A stretch of DNA of 64,000 nt from Planctomycetota bacterium (GTDB taxonomy: Bacteria > Planctomycetota > Planctomycetia > Gemmatales > HRBIN36), in assembly GCA_014584395.1 (NCBI GenBank), contig JACTMY010000002.1:1-64000 (forward strand), given 5' to 3'. A program made the translations under genes and the position numbers. The notes under the pieces were generated by a model, which worked only from the letters and a program-made list of their open reading frames with translations, ran no database searches and was not told the origin of the DNA. Below, in pieces: positions 1 through 8,601 of the stretch (its first letter is position 1; each line of letters starts with the position of its first letter).

Positions 1-444
1 GTCACCCTCATCTTTTTGGGGGAAGTGGATAATCGGGAAGTTCCCCAGGTCTGTTCGCTCACGGAGGAAGCCGTGGCCCTGGCGGAACTGTCGGCGTTTC
101 CCATGAAGGTGAAGGGCGTCGGCTGCTTCCCCAACGTGCGCCGGCCGCGCATCATCTGGGCGGGAGTAGAACAGGGCGCCGAGGAACTGATCCGCGTGCA
201 TGACGCCCTGGAAGCGACCCTGGAAACGCTGGGATATCGCCGCGAGGAGCGGCGCTTCACCCCGCACATCACTCTGGGACGGACCCGCAGTGACGGCCCC
301 CTGACACAGCTTGGCCAATGGTTGACTGAATCCGCCGCGGCGGAGGCGGGGGACATGACCGTCCAAGAAATCCACGTCATGGGCAGCGAACTGACCCGTT
401 CGGGGCCGCAGTACACGGTCCTGGGCCGCGTCCCGTTGGGCTGA
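1..444 (+). CDS. thpR: RNA 2',3'-cyclic phosphodiesterase ThpR, 3' part
   Basis: This is the C-terminal part of a 2H-superfamily phosphoesterase of the LigT/ThpR family, which opens 2',3'-cyclic phosphate ends on RNA. The frame is open from base 1, where the residues VTLIFLGEVD match the strand after the first HxT motif; its His should lie just upstream of the window. The second catalytic motif, HITLGR, is present at about residue 90 of the visible part. The TTG at 16 is only an internal codon. A small TPR gene converges on it from the other strand, 14 bases away. The family call is firm; the physiological substrate is not known from sequence. Confidence 0.85.
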   Translation, partial: VTLIFLGEVDNREVPQVCSLTEEAVALAELSAFPMKVKGVGCFPNVRRPRIIWAGVEQGAEELIRVHDALEATLETLGYRREERRFTPHITLGRTRSDGPLTQLGQWLTESAAAEAGDMTVQEIHVMGSELTRSGPQYTVLGRVPLG

Positions 445-458
445 CCCGCGCTGCCTGG

Positions 459-779
459 TCAAGTCGTCAAACTTTGCCGCAATAGCTCCATTTCCTCGAA
501 GGCATGAAGGTCATTTTGGATGCGGGCCTGTTGCATGCCTTGCTCCAAGAGATGGACGGCCTCGCTCTTTCTCGCAACTTGAGCCAAAAGCTGGCCCGCT
601 TGCAGGTAAGCGGGGACGTAATCCACATGCACGGCAAGGAGTTGCTGCAATTGATCGAGAGCCTTTTCGACTTGTTTCTCGCTGATCCATTCCATGGCCA
701 GGGCGTAAAGCAAAAAGGCGTCCTGGGGGTCTTGTTCCAGCATCTTTTCGATCTGTTCGCGCCGTGCGGAGGTGCTCAT
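459..779 (-). CDS. Small tetratricopeptide-repeat protein
   Basis: A 106-residue protein made almost wholly of TPR-like helical pairs. The first unit is near residues 17-50 (pattern DPQDAFLLYALAMEW) and the second near 52-85 (YVPAYLQAGQLLAQVARKSEA). It has no signal peptide or membrane segment, so it is probably a cytoplasmic protein-protein interaction module. It is convergent with thpR and divergent from the HtrA-type protease. The start at 779 has only a weak ribosome site. The function cannot be told beyond the repeat class. Confidence 0.7.
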   Translation of the reverse strand: MSTSARREQIEKMLEQDPQDAFLLYALAMEWISEKQVEKALDQLQQLLAVHVDYVPAYLQAGQLLAQVARKSEAVHLLEQGMQQARIQNDLHAFEEMELLRQSLTT

Positions 780-1051
780 GAGTTTGTCTCGCCATGCAAG
801 TCAGGGGTACAATGAATTGCCCGTGAATGGCCGTTGGAAATTGATGCAATCCGGTTAATCGGACCGGTTCGCTTCATCTGATCATTCGGATTCAGTCTCT
901 TGGCTGTCACGCTTGGATCGATCCGCATGGGGTCGATTTTAACTTAGGAAAAAGATGTCAAGGTGGCTGAAGGGGAAGGCGCGGGCTGGTCGAAATGGTC
1001 TGCAGGTTCAACTTGATTCAACCCCGGTCCTAGCCAGATGTTGGAGCACGC

Positions 1052-2398
1052 ATGCGTCGGCAACCTTGGTGGATTTACAGCGTTTGCCTCCTCTGGATCA
1101 TTCCGAATGCTCTCTGGGCCAGCGACGCGGCCATCCCCTCGGGGCGACGCACTGCCATCGTGCAAGTCGTCGAACGCGCCAAGACCTCCGTGGTCAATAT
1201 CCACAGCGAACGCATCACCTACCAATCCACGCCCAATGGCGTCTATTCCACGCCCATCCAAAATCGCTCCAACGGCATGGGCACGGGCATCATCATCGAC
1301 CCCCGCGGCTACATTGTGACCAATCACCACGTCGTCGATGACGTCTCCTCCTTGCGCATCCGTCTGCACGACGGCAGCACCTATTCCGCCAAGGTGATTG
1401 TGAAGGAAAAGGACAAGGACCTGGCCCTGATCAAGATCGACGCCAACAAGGAACTGCCCACGATTCCCCTGGGGACCTCCTCTGACCTGATGGTGGGGGA
1501 AACGGTCATCGCCATCGGCAACGCTTTTGGCTACGAGCATACGGTCAGCGTGGGGGTCATCAGTTCGCTCAACCGCGACGTTGCCCTCAACAAGGAAGTC
1601 TCCTACCGATCTCTGATCCAGACCGATGCCAGCATCAACCCCGGCAATTCGGGCGGCCCCCTGCTCAACATCGACGGGCAATTGATTGGCGTCAACGTCG
1701 CCATTCGGGCCGGGGCTCAGGGCATCAGCTTCGCCATCCCGGTCGATCAGATGCTGGGGGGCGTGAGCGAAATGCTGGCCAAACGCCGGAGCCAGGAACT
1801 GCCCATCGGCTTCAACTACCGCGATTGGATCGACGTGCGGCGCAATCCCGTTCACTGCCTCACGGTCGAACGCGTCATGCCGAATACCCCGGCCGCCAAA
1901 GCGGGGTTGAAGCCGGGCGACGTGATCGTGCAAGCCGGGAGCGTCGACGTCAAAACCAGCCTGGACCTGGAGCGCGCCTTGTTGGACATGCCAACCAAGG
2001 ATCGCCTGCCGCTGAAGGTCAAGCGCGGCGATGAGCAAGTGGACTTGGCGTTTCCGATCAAGAGCACCAATGAACCAGGCGAGGTGGCGGGCGACCTGGC
2101 CTGGCGCCGGCTGGGAGTGAAGTTGGCCATGGTCTCGAAGGAAACCGTGCGCCGCGAGCAACCGCATCTGCAGGGCGGCCTGAAGATTCTGGAGGTTCGC
2201 CAAGGCAGTCCCGCTGACAAGGCCGGCTTTCAGCCCGGCGACGTGCTCGTGGGCTTGCACATTTGGGAATCGACGCAACCCGATCACGTGGCCTTCGTGC
2301 TTAATCACGCGGATTTGCGCAACTTTCTCCCTTTGGCCTACCATCTGCTGCGCGGCGGCCAAATCGAAAAGGGCCACTTCAGCTCCTTGGACGATTAA
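1052..2398 (+). CDS. HtrA/DegP-type trypsin-like serine protease with PDZ domains
   Basis: An exported S1C-family protease for envelope protein quality control. Residues 1-23 form a signal peptide (WIYSVCLLWIIPNALWA). The protease domain has the full triad: His93 in TNHHVVD, Asp123 in KDLALIK, and Ser200 in GNSGGP. Two PDZ-like regions follow, at about 250-340 (TPAAKAGLKPGDVI) and 355-430 (SPADKAGFQPGDVL). A GGAG stands 6 bases before the ATG. The 448-residue length is normal for the family. It ends just before a strong bidirectional terminator, so it is probably monocistronic. The exact HtrA subtype (DegP, DegQ or DegS) cannot be decided. Confidence 0.92.
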   Translation: MRRQPWWIYSVCLLWIIPNALWASDAAIPSGRRTAIVQVVERAKTSVVNIHSERITYQSTPNGVYSTPIQNRSNGMGTGIIIDPRGYIVTNHHVVDDVSSLRIRLHDGSTYSAKVIVKEKDKDLALIKIDANKELPTIPLGTSSDLMVGETVIAIGNAFGYEHTVSVGVISSLNRDVALNKEVSYRSLIQTDASINPGNSGGPLLNIDGQLIGVNVAIRAGAQGISFAIPVDQMLGGVSEMLAKRRSQELPIGFNYRDWIDVRRNPVHCLTVERVMPNTPAAKAGLKPGDVIVQAGSVDVKTSLDLERALLDMPTKDRLPLKVKRGDEQVDLAFPIKSTNEPGEVAGDLAWRRLGVKLAMVSKETVRREQPHLQGGLKILEVRQGSPADKAGFQPGDVLVGLHIWESTQPDHVAFVLNHADLRNFLPLAYHLLRGGQIEKGHFSSLDD

Positions 2399-2433
2399 TC
2401 ATCCACCGGCTGTGATGACGCAGGCTCGGGAAT

Positions 2434-2471
2434 AAAAAAGACCCGCCGAGATCTCTCGGCGGGTCTTTTTT
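2434..2471. terminator. Bidirectional intrinsic terminator
   Basis: A perfect 18-bp inverted repeat (2434-2451 and 2454-2471) with a GACCCGCCGAGA core. It is flanked by A6 on the left and T6 on the right, so it can terminate both the htrA-like gene (plus) and the PEP-CTERM gene (minus). Confidence 0.92.
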
Positions 2472-2495
2472 GATTGCTGTCTTCAATCGCATGCA

Positions 2496-3275
2496 TTATG
2501 CGGGCGCCACCTCGGTCGCGGCCTTCTCAGCTTCAGCCTTGGCGAGCTTGGCCTTGCGGCGGCGATGGATCGCGAATCCCGTCAGGCCAACAAAGCCGAC
2601 CAGGGCCAGCGTGGTGGGTTCGGGAATCTGTTGGATATCCGCGCTGAACACGCCAGTGCCCGAAGCCGTCCAACTGCTCATGAAGCTGTCAATGATTGAG
2701 AGAGCGGGCTGAACGTTGGTGAAGCTGAGCGAGAAGCTGCGCTGCGCGGCATTGTTGAAGTAAACAAAATCGGAAGTGAATATGGTGGTATTCACGGGCG
2801 TGGTCGAGGTGAAACCTGCGGAGTTGCCGCCCGCGGGGCCGGACATGTTGCCGTTAAAGGAAGCGTCAAGTAGCCGATCCAGGCCGTCATATTGCGTGGT
2901 GGAAACGATGCTCAAGGTGCCGGTGGGGTTGCCCATGGGTTGGTCGATGTTGCCGCCTGAAAGATTCGCGACCGTGTTCGTGGAAATGTTGATGGTGAGC
3001 GTGGCGGCGATGGCTCCCGAACCGGGGAACGATGGAGCCACGAATTGAGCGCTGGAGCGATACAAGGCGCTGGGAGCGAAAAAGATCGGTGTAGACACCG
3101 TGAAACTGGCCGACGTCGGGCCATTATTCGTGAAGGTGAACGGCGTGGCTGAGATGTCCTGCTGGAAGATGCTCGCAAAGGTAGCCACCTGGGCCTGTGC
3201 CGAGCGAGTAGTTCCCAAGGCAACGATCATGACCAGCGACGCAGCCAGCATGAGCTTTCGGAAGGAGCGGATCAT
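2496..3275 (-). CDS. PEP-CTERM sorting-signal protein
   Basis: A 259-residue exported protein. Residues 1-28 are a signal peptide ending in RSAQA. The body is rich in Ser, Thr, Asn and Phe with predicted beta structure, as in many PEP-CTERM surface proteins. The C-terminal sorting signal has PEP at 218-220, a hydrophobic stretch at about 222-236 and HRRR at 237-240. A further Lys/Ala/Glu tail of about 19 residues follows, whereas such proteins usually stop at or just after the arginines. GGGGGAAAC precedes the ATG. No exosortase gene is in the window. The biological role of the body is unknown. Confidence 0.9.
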   Translation of the reverse strand: MIRSFRKLMLAASLVMIVALGTTRSAQAQVATFASIFQQDISATPFTFTNNGPTSASFTVSTPIFFAPSALYRSSAQFVAPSFPGSGAIAATLTINISTNTVANLSGGNIDQPMGNPTGTLSIVSTTQYDGLDRLLDASFNGNMSGPAGGNSAGFTSTTPVNTTIFTSDFVYFNNAAQRSFSLSFTNVQPALSIIDSFMSSWTASGTGVFSADIQQIPEPTTLALVGFVGLTGFAIHRRRKAKLAKAEAEKAATEVAPA

Positions 3276-3473
3276 ATGTTTCCCCCTGAAGAGGATAAAA
3301 CGATGGAACGTATAATGGGCGCAATCTTCGCTACGTTAGGCATAGTTTATATGTTCACGTTCCTGTGTCAAACGAAAAAGGGAAAAAATCGCCTCTCAAA
3401 CCTCGTGATTTTGCTCACTCATGAAATCTTTAAATGGATTCTTGCATTTGCAGAACAACCACGGGCATTGAAC

Positions 3474-4313
3474 TCAACACGAATTAAACGATCTCCACTT
3501 TTGCGCATCAAACCTTTCAGCGCTAGCACTGCATCGCCAATAAGCTTCGCGCCGCATTAATTCGCCTTTCCTGCCGATTCGATAGGCGTGCTCCTTCATC
3601 GCCACGACTTCGAAGTGAGGCGTGAAAGATTTAGCTAGTTCCTCCAGGGTTTCAAAGTATTGCAAGTGATCGCCGCCTTCATGTCCCAGGCTTTCCGAGC
3701 CGACAAAGATGCCATCGGGAGTCAAAACGTTGCGGATCTTTTGCATCATAAGGGCTGTTGTCTCCGGTGGAAAGTGGCCAAGGGCTCCGTCCCAGATCAC
3801 GACGTTATAACGTTCCCTCGGAAACGGGGACTGAACGGCGTCCATCAAATGGTAAGTGATTTTGTCCAAGGCCTGGTGGCGTTTGGCGGTCGCGATGGCG
3901 CTGGGTTCGACGTCGAGAGCATCCACTTGAAAGCAGCATGGGGCGAAAAAGCGCCGGGTCGTAAAGCCATCACCGCAGCCAATGTCGAGAACGACGTCGG
4001 AGTCGCGCAGGATTTCAGCATTGTAAAAGCAGCGCGACCAGTTCAGCGGACTGAAGGCTGATTGTCCAAAACCAAATTGGAAACAGGTCGCTCGGAAGTC
4101 AGTGTAATGTGGCGGTTCCTTGGATAAGGCCCACTCGCGTCTGATCTTTTCACGATAGTAGCAGTTAAGCAGGCGGATCAAAACGCCTTCCCTTAAGGCC
4201 GAACCTCCCACGAGCAGGCTCGCCAAGCGGCGTACTCCGCGATTCCAGCGGTCATAGCGATCAGCTCCGAGCGCGCCCTGAAGCCAATGTCGAACAGACT
4301 CCTTAATGGACAA
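3474..4313 (-). CDS. Class I SAM-dependent methyltransferase
   Basis: A Rossmann-fold methyltransferase. Motif I is VVLDIGCGDGF, about 100 residues from the start; an acidic residue follows beta 2 (VDALDVEPSAI), and VVIWDGALGHF is motif II/post II. The substrate is unknown. The longest frame starts with ATG at 4328, but a GGGAGGT lies inside its first codons and sits 6 bases before a TTG at 4313, so I prefer the TTG start (279 residues). The N-terminal 90 residues are basic and Trp/Tyr-rich, with no signal peptide. It stands alone between two intergenic regions. Confidence 0.8.
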   Translation of the reverse strand: MSIKESVRHWLQGALGADRYDRWNRGVRRLASLLVGGSALREGVLIRLLNCYYREKIRREWALSKEPPHYTDFRATCFQFGFGQSAFSPLNWSRCFYNAEILRDSDVVLDIGCGDGFTTRRFFAPCCFQVDALDVEPSAIATAKRHQALDKITYHLMDAVQSPFPRERYNVVIWDGALGHFPPETTALMMQKIRNVLTPDGIFVGSESLGHEGGDHLQYFETLEELAKSFTPHFEVVAMKEHAYRIGRKGELMRREAYWRCSASAERFDAQKWRSFNSC

Positions 4314-4493
4314 GTCAATACCTCCCATTGCATGCCGATGTGCTGAGATTGACCAAGATTGAATCTCAACAAATTTGACCCGTGCTTGAGACTTGAATTA
4401 GCTTACAAAAAATAGCGCCACCGAACGGGCCAGGCGGGAGAGCGGCACGGCCGGCGCGTTGGCAGCATGGGAAGACGGTTCATCGAACGAGTC

Positions 4494-4525
4494 AAAGAAA
4501 ACAGTCCGCGCCGAAGCGCGGACTG
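4494..4525 (-). terminator. Intrinsic terminator with UUCG loop
   Basis: On the minus strand, a 10-bp perfect stem (CAGTCCGCGC / GCGCGGACTG) closed by a TTCG tetraloop is followed by TTTTCTTT. It lies about 40 bases after the stop of the small Cys/Gly-rich gene. Confidence 0.9.
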
Positions 4526-4562
4526 CAGGGGGGGGAAATCGCGTGGAGTTGGGATCGAAGGT

Positions 4563-4982
4563 TTAGCGGCCGTACCAATAATTGGGAGCGGCTTGCCCCA
4601 TCGCGCCGCCATGGAAGTACGAAGCGCCGCCCGCGGGTTGACCGGCTGGGGCGCCATACCAGGCCGCGCCTTGGAACGAGCCATAAGGGGCAAAGTTGTA
4701 GCCGGTGTTCTGTGTTTGCGGAAACGAGGTGTACCACGGCTGGCCGCCGTTGTAGCAGTTCATTTGCGGGTTGCGTTCGCAGTAGATGCGAACGTGCGGG
4801 AGAAACACGGGGATGCGGAGTTGCGGAATGCTGATGCACGGTCTGTAGACGTCGATGCAGGGGTTGATGCCGCAGCCGCCGGGGCCGCAGCCGCCCTTGC
4901 CGCATCCGCCGGCCATGGCAGGGCTTGATAGACCCGCCCATGCCGCCAGCGTAATCAGGCTCGCCAGGAACACTTTCTTCAT
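4563..4982 (-). CDS. Small secreted Cys/Gly-rich protein
   Basis: A 139-residue protein whose signal peptide (MKKVFLASLITLAAWAGLSS, cleavage after AMA near residue 24) is followed at once by GGCGKGGCGPGGCG and further cysteines. The remainder is rich in Tyr, Gly, Pro and Asn and ends in NYWYGR. GGAAGAG stands 5-6 bases before this ATG. The open frame runs upstream to 5612 only because it shadows the neighbouring hydrolase. A dedicated terminator follows. The Cys/Gly cluster suggests disulfide bonding or metal binding in the envelope, but I do not recognise the family. Confidence 0.75.
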   Translation of the reverse strand: MKKVFLASLITLAAWAGLSSPAMAGGCGKGGCGPGGCGINPCIDVYRPCISIPQLRIPVFLPHVRIYCERNPQMNCYNGGQPWYTSFPQTQNTGYNFAPYGSFQGAAWYGAPAGQPAGGASYFHGGAMGQAAPNYWYGR

Positions 4983-5217
4983 GTTGCTCTTCCTCAGTGG
5001 GGGTGAATCCAATCGCCCAAACGCTCGCCCATGGGCCAGCATGCAACTATGCGCGATGGCAAGCCGCAACATCGTTCCAAAACCTTGGATTCGTGGAAAA
5101 ACGCCCCGGCCCCCGCAGCTAAGAATGGTAAATCGGCTAGGGCCTTCGAACTCGCTAGAACAGGTCGAATCCTGCGGAAAAATGGCGCTTAGGGCGGCGA
5201 AATGATTCAAGTTCGGT

Positions 5218-7935
5218 TCAATCCCATTCCACCTGCACCCATTGGCATTCCCAGCCGGACAGCTCCAGCGACACAGCATCCCCCCGAACGGCCAGGTCTT
5301 GCTGCTCTCGACCCCAGGCATTGACCACGGCCGCGCGCTTGGGATCGCGGCAACAGAGCAGCTTGCCCGACGTGTAAACTCCCAAGGTCTCGGCGATGAG
5401 CAGTTGCACGGCCTTGGGCTTGGACGCGGGGCGAACCTGCATGACCACCAGGTTAGGCCGATCCACTTGCATGAGCCAGGCCGATGGGCCGATCGCCGGC
5501 GGCCCGCGATCCACGGGCGCCACAGCCGCGGGCTGCGCCCAGTCCCACCATGCCTGGTCCGGTTGTTCCATCTCGCATGCCAGGGCGGCACGGAAATGGC
5601 GCTCCTTTTCATGCCCCGCGATCAAAAGGACGTCCAACATCCTTGGCCCGATTCGTTGGGCAAACGGCAGACTGGACGTGAGCAGCAACGTGCGGGTTGG
5701 TCCCGCAAGCCATTCAATCCAGCGCGTCGCCTCGAACTGGCGTCCCCCCACTGTTTGCGCGGTCCAGCCGCAGTTGCGCTTCAGTTCGGCCGAGGCGTCC
5801 CGCCAGGCCAGTCTGAGGGCGAAGTAGTCATTCCAAGAGTGGCCGCCGGGAGGATGGCTGGGCGCTAGCTCCACTTGCAGGTCCAAATAGGGCCGGCTCC
5901 ACCAGAGGCGGTATTCGATCTTGAACGACGCTAGTTGATGATCGTGCTCATCGTGCAGAAACCCCGTGGCCTCGATGGCGGCGACCACGGAATTGACCGT
6001 GGCCACTCGCACTTGCTCCGCCCGCATCGTGCCCCCTCGGGCGAACGCCAATTGCAATCCCATGCGGCCGATTTTGCGGTGCTGATCGCGAATTTCCTTC
6101 AAGCCGCCGGTCGCGGGGTCGATCTCGGCTTCAAGATATTCATTGCGGAGCGTCCACTGCTGGACCAGCGGCAATTTCGGTTGAAGGATTTTGGTGCCCG
6201 GGGAGATGGCCCGAGGCAGCCAGGCAAAGCCAAACGGCGGCAGTTCGACGATGGCCGTTGTTTGTGATGCTTCAACGTGAGAGGCCTTGGCGGGGGGCGG
6301 CATGGGCGTCGTCGCGCCAGGGAGATCGACCGCCACCTTGCGCGTCATGCCCAGGGGGTTGAGGATCATGAATCCGGGCTGGTTCGCCGTAGCCGAGGCG
6401 AGTAATCGCTGTGCCAGGGCAGCCGCGGCGGCGTCCAGTGCGTCGCTGGGAGCCGATGCCATGTCATGCGGCTTGGTCGCGGTTGACGCGGTCGAACCGG
6501 TCTCCTCCCGCTGCCCGGCCGCACCAAGGAGCGCGGGCCAAGCCTCCTGAACGTCCTTTTTCAGTTGTTGTTGCTGCCGAATGGCCCACCGGCTGATCGG
6601 ATCGTCAAGCCCTTGCTCGCTGACGTCGTGCAGGGCATTGGTCAGGAAATCGTCGGCGGGCAGCGTCGTCGGGTGTTCGCTGGCGTAACTGTTGGCGATA
6701 TAGTCGCTGAGGAAAACCGCCTCTCCGAAGATATTCCCCAGCCGGTGCAGCGCCGTCCAATCCGCATAGGCGTCGCAGGGCTGCCCCTCGGTCATGTGCG
6801 TCAGAATGGCGGAATAATCCTCCATGATCGTTTGATGCAGCCGGGGGACCAGTTGGAAGATCGCCGCGGCTTGATCGATGCTCGTGGGCTTGCGGGCCAG
6901 AATGGTGATCGAGGGGCCATGCGGACTCGGCCATTCGACCAGGGGACCTTTGAACGAGGGCACCGTGCTGGTGCCCCCCAGGGGAAACCCCAGGGCCGAC
7001 TTGACATCCAATGCCAACAGCAAGGCTGGCGTGATCGGACTCAAGGTTGCGGCTGGCCCGCCATAGGTCTTGGGACGTTCGCCCAAATGCCGTTCAAAGA
7101 GCGCGAGCCCTTGTCGCAGCCGATCGACTTGTTCCGTGATGGGCAGCAAAGATGAGTCTTCCTCATCCCATGCGCCGCCGCACAGTTCGATCCGCTGTTG
7201 CTCCAGGGCTTCTTTCCACGACTGCAACAGTTCTGGTTGCCGATCAGCCAAGAGGGACAAGGTCTTGCCATCGAGGATGGGATGGCCTTTGGCCAACATC
7301 GCCCAACCGGGGAAGCCATGTTCTTTGAGCGCTGGTTCCGTGACATGCAGAAATTCAACGACATGGATCGTTGAGGGATAGAGGACTTCGCGGGCTTCTT
7401 TGAGCTTCTGAGCGGCGGCGGCCAAGGCTTCTTGCCTGGCATCAGAATCGGTGCTGGCGGCGGCTCGCTGCACGTCGGACCAAAAATCGGCGGTCGACAG
7501 CGGCTGCAAATGGTTCATCGCTTCGGCCAGCGCATGCAATATCAGATAGCCCAATCCCAGGCCGAAGAACGGACGGGCCGCCTCATCCTCTTCGATCGGG
7601 GTTTGCAGCGCGTCGGCAAGCTGTCGAAAAGTCTCCTTCCGGTCGGGTCCAGCTGAGAAACGCACGGCCCCCGCTTGCTTGACCCGCTCCGGCCAATCTT
7701 CGGGCAAGCTCGGAAATGGCCCCTGCGTCATCGCGAAAAGCTGACCCGACACGGGCTCCTGTCCCGCTGCAGCATCGATGATCTTGGGCGGTTCGCTTGC
7801 CCCGGCCAAGACCGCCGGGTGCCACAGGGCCGCGTAGCCGTTCAGGAAAGAGGCCATCTCCTCGGCGGACAGTTCGAGGGGCTTCGTCGTGGGCAATCGA
7901 TGAGGGCTGAGTAGCAGGAGTTCGCGGTGGCTCAT
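5218..7935 (-). CDS. Glycoside hydrolase family 38-like protein
   Basis: A 905-residue protein resembling alpha-mannosidase-type (GH38) enzymes. The segment IELCGGAWDEEDSSLLPI near residues 245-262 matches the GGxW(x)DE region that follows the catalytic barrel strands. The second half (from about 620) is beta-rich, like the GH38 C-terminal domains (WTLRNEYLEAEIDPATGGL). I do not find the HxD metal motif of classical GH38 at the N-terminus or an obvious nucleophile Asp, so activity is uncertain. There is no signal peptide. Its ATG overlaps the stop of the coaC-like gene by 4 bases (ATGA), so it is the last gene of a minus-strand operon. Confidence 0.6.
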   Translation of the reverse strand: MSHRELLLLSPHRLPTTKPLELSAEEMASFLNGYAALWHPAVLAGASEPPKIIDAAAGQEPVSGQLFAMTQGPFPSLPEDWPERVKQAGAVRFSAGPDRKETFRQLADALQTPIEEDEAARPFFGLGLGYLILHALAEAMNHLQPLSTADFWSDVQRAAASTDSDARQEALAAAAQKLKEAREVLYPSTIHVVEFLHVTEPALKEHGFPGWAMLAKGHPILDGKTLSLLADRQPELLQSWKEALEQQRIELCGGAWDEEDSSLLPITEQVDRLRQGLALFERHLGERPKTYGGPAATLSPITPALLLALDVKSALGFPLGGTSTVPSFKGPLVEWPSPHGPSITILARKPTSIDQAAAIFQLVPRLHQTIMEDYSAILTHMTEGQPCDAYADWTALHRLGNIFGEAVFLSDYIANSYASEHPTTLPADDFLTNALHDVSEQGLDDPISRWAIRQQQQLKKDVQEAWPALLGAAGQREETGSTASTATKPHDMASAPSDALDAAAAALAQRLLASATANQPGFMILNPLGMTRKVAVDLPGATTPMPPPAKASHVEASQTTAIVELPPFGFAWLPRAISPGTKILQPKLPLVQQWTLRNEYLEAEIDPATGGLKEIRDQHRKIGRMGLQLAFARGGTMRAEQVRVATVNSVVAAIEATGFLHDEHDHQLASFKIEYRLWWSRPYLDLQVELAPSHPPGGHSWNDYFALRLAWRDASAELKRNCGWTAQTVGGRQFEATRWIEWLAGPTRTLLLTSSLPFAQRIGPRMLDVLLIAGHEKERHFRAALACEMEQPDQAWWDWAQPAAVAPVDRGPPAIGPSAWLMQVDRPNLVVMQVRPASKPKAVQLLIAETLGVYTSGKLLCCRDPKRAAVVNAWGREQQDLAVRGDAVSLELSGWECQWVQVEWD

Positions 7936-8588
7936 GCTCTGGATGTATGTGAAGAGGGGGGGAAAAGCAACGCTTGCACGGTCAGGGCCAGGTCATTCAC
8001 TTCCGCCATGGCGCCCATGCCGACGTCGCCGCAGGCCAGCTTTTTGCTGATCGGGCCGATGACGGCCAGAGTGCGTCCGTGCTGATTGATCCATGCCACG
8101 AGTTCATCCGCGGAGGCGCCGGCCGGGGCGGCAGGCAGCCGGTATTGGTCGATCAGTTGCCGCCAGTGCTGGGCGGTGAGGGGATGCTCCCACATCAAGG
8201 TGTTCATGGCGGGGGCGAGGAGAACGGGCTTGTGCGGGTCCCAGGCCCGGTAGACGCAGGTGAGCAGATTGTCCGACAGGCCGCAGGCCAGTTTGGCCAG
8301 GGTGTTGGCATCGAGCGGCGCGATCAGCAGCACATCCGCCCAGCGCCGCAGTTCGATGTGCAGGACCGGGTCCTCGCGCTGATAGGACGTTCCCTGGTCC
8401 CGCCGCGGCCACTCATCCGCATTCACATGCAACACGCCTTCGGGGAGTTCTCGCCGATCGAAAAAATACAAAGCCGGGTCCGTGGCCGCGACCTTGACCT
8501 CGAAAGAGCCGCTGAGGGCTTGGTACAAGGCGGGGGTTTTCAACGCCGCCACCGAACCGGTCACGCCAAGGAGGAGATGTTTGAGCAT
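7932..8588 (-). CDS. coaC: Phosphopantothenoylcysteine decarboxylase (HAL3/CoaC-like flavoprotein)
   Basis: A 218-residue FMN-dependent decarboxylase of the coenzyme A pathway (4'-phosphopantothenoylcysteine to 4'-phosphopantetheine). The FMN-binding GSVAALK is at 11-17, the catalytic His78 is in DPVLHIELRRW, the substrate-clamp motif PAMNTLMW is at 126-133, and the active-site Cys186 is in KKLACGD. These blocks read more like plant and yeast HAL3 than like the N-terminal half of bacterial CoaBC. The separate coaB-like gene ends 13 bases upstream, and the GH38-like gene overlaps by 4 bases. Confident on family; the pathway role rests on the CoaB neighbour. Confidence 0.85.
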   Translation of the reverse strand: MLKHLLLGVTGSVAALKTPALYQALSGSFEVKVAATDPALYFFDRRELPEGVLHVNADEWPRRDQGTSYQREDPVLHIELRRWADVLLIAPLDANTLAKLACGLSDNLLTCVYRAWDPHKPVLLAPAMNTLMWEHPLTAQHWRQLIDQYRLPAAPAGASADELVAWINQHGRTLAVIGPISKKLACGDVGMGAMAEVNDLALTVQALLFPPSSHTSRA

Positions 8589-8601
8589 CCGCGAAGGACC
8601 A

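Noticed and set aside
5101..5180. tRNA-like segment with GGTCGAATCC near 5163
   Set aside because: The T loop is one base short, and no acceptor stem or anticodon arm folds around it.
4983..5612. N-terminal extension of the Cys/Gly-rich protein frame
   Set aside because: It overlaps the GH38-like gene out of frame, and a signal peptide with a ribosome site starts at 4982.
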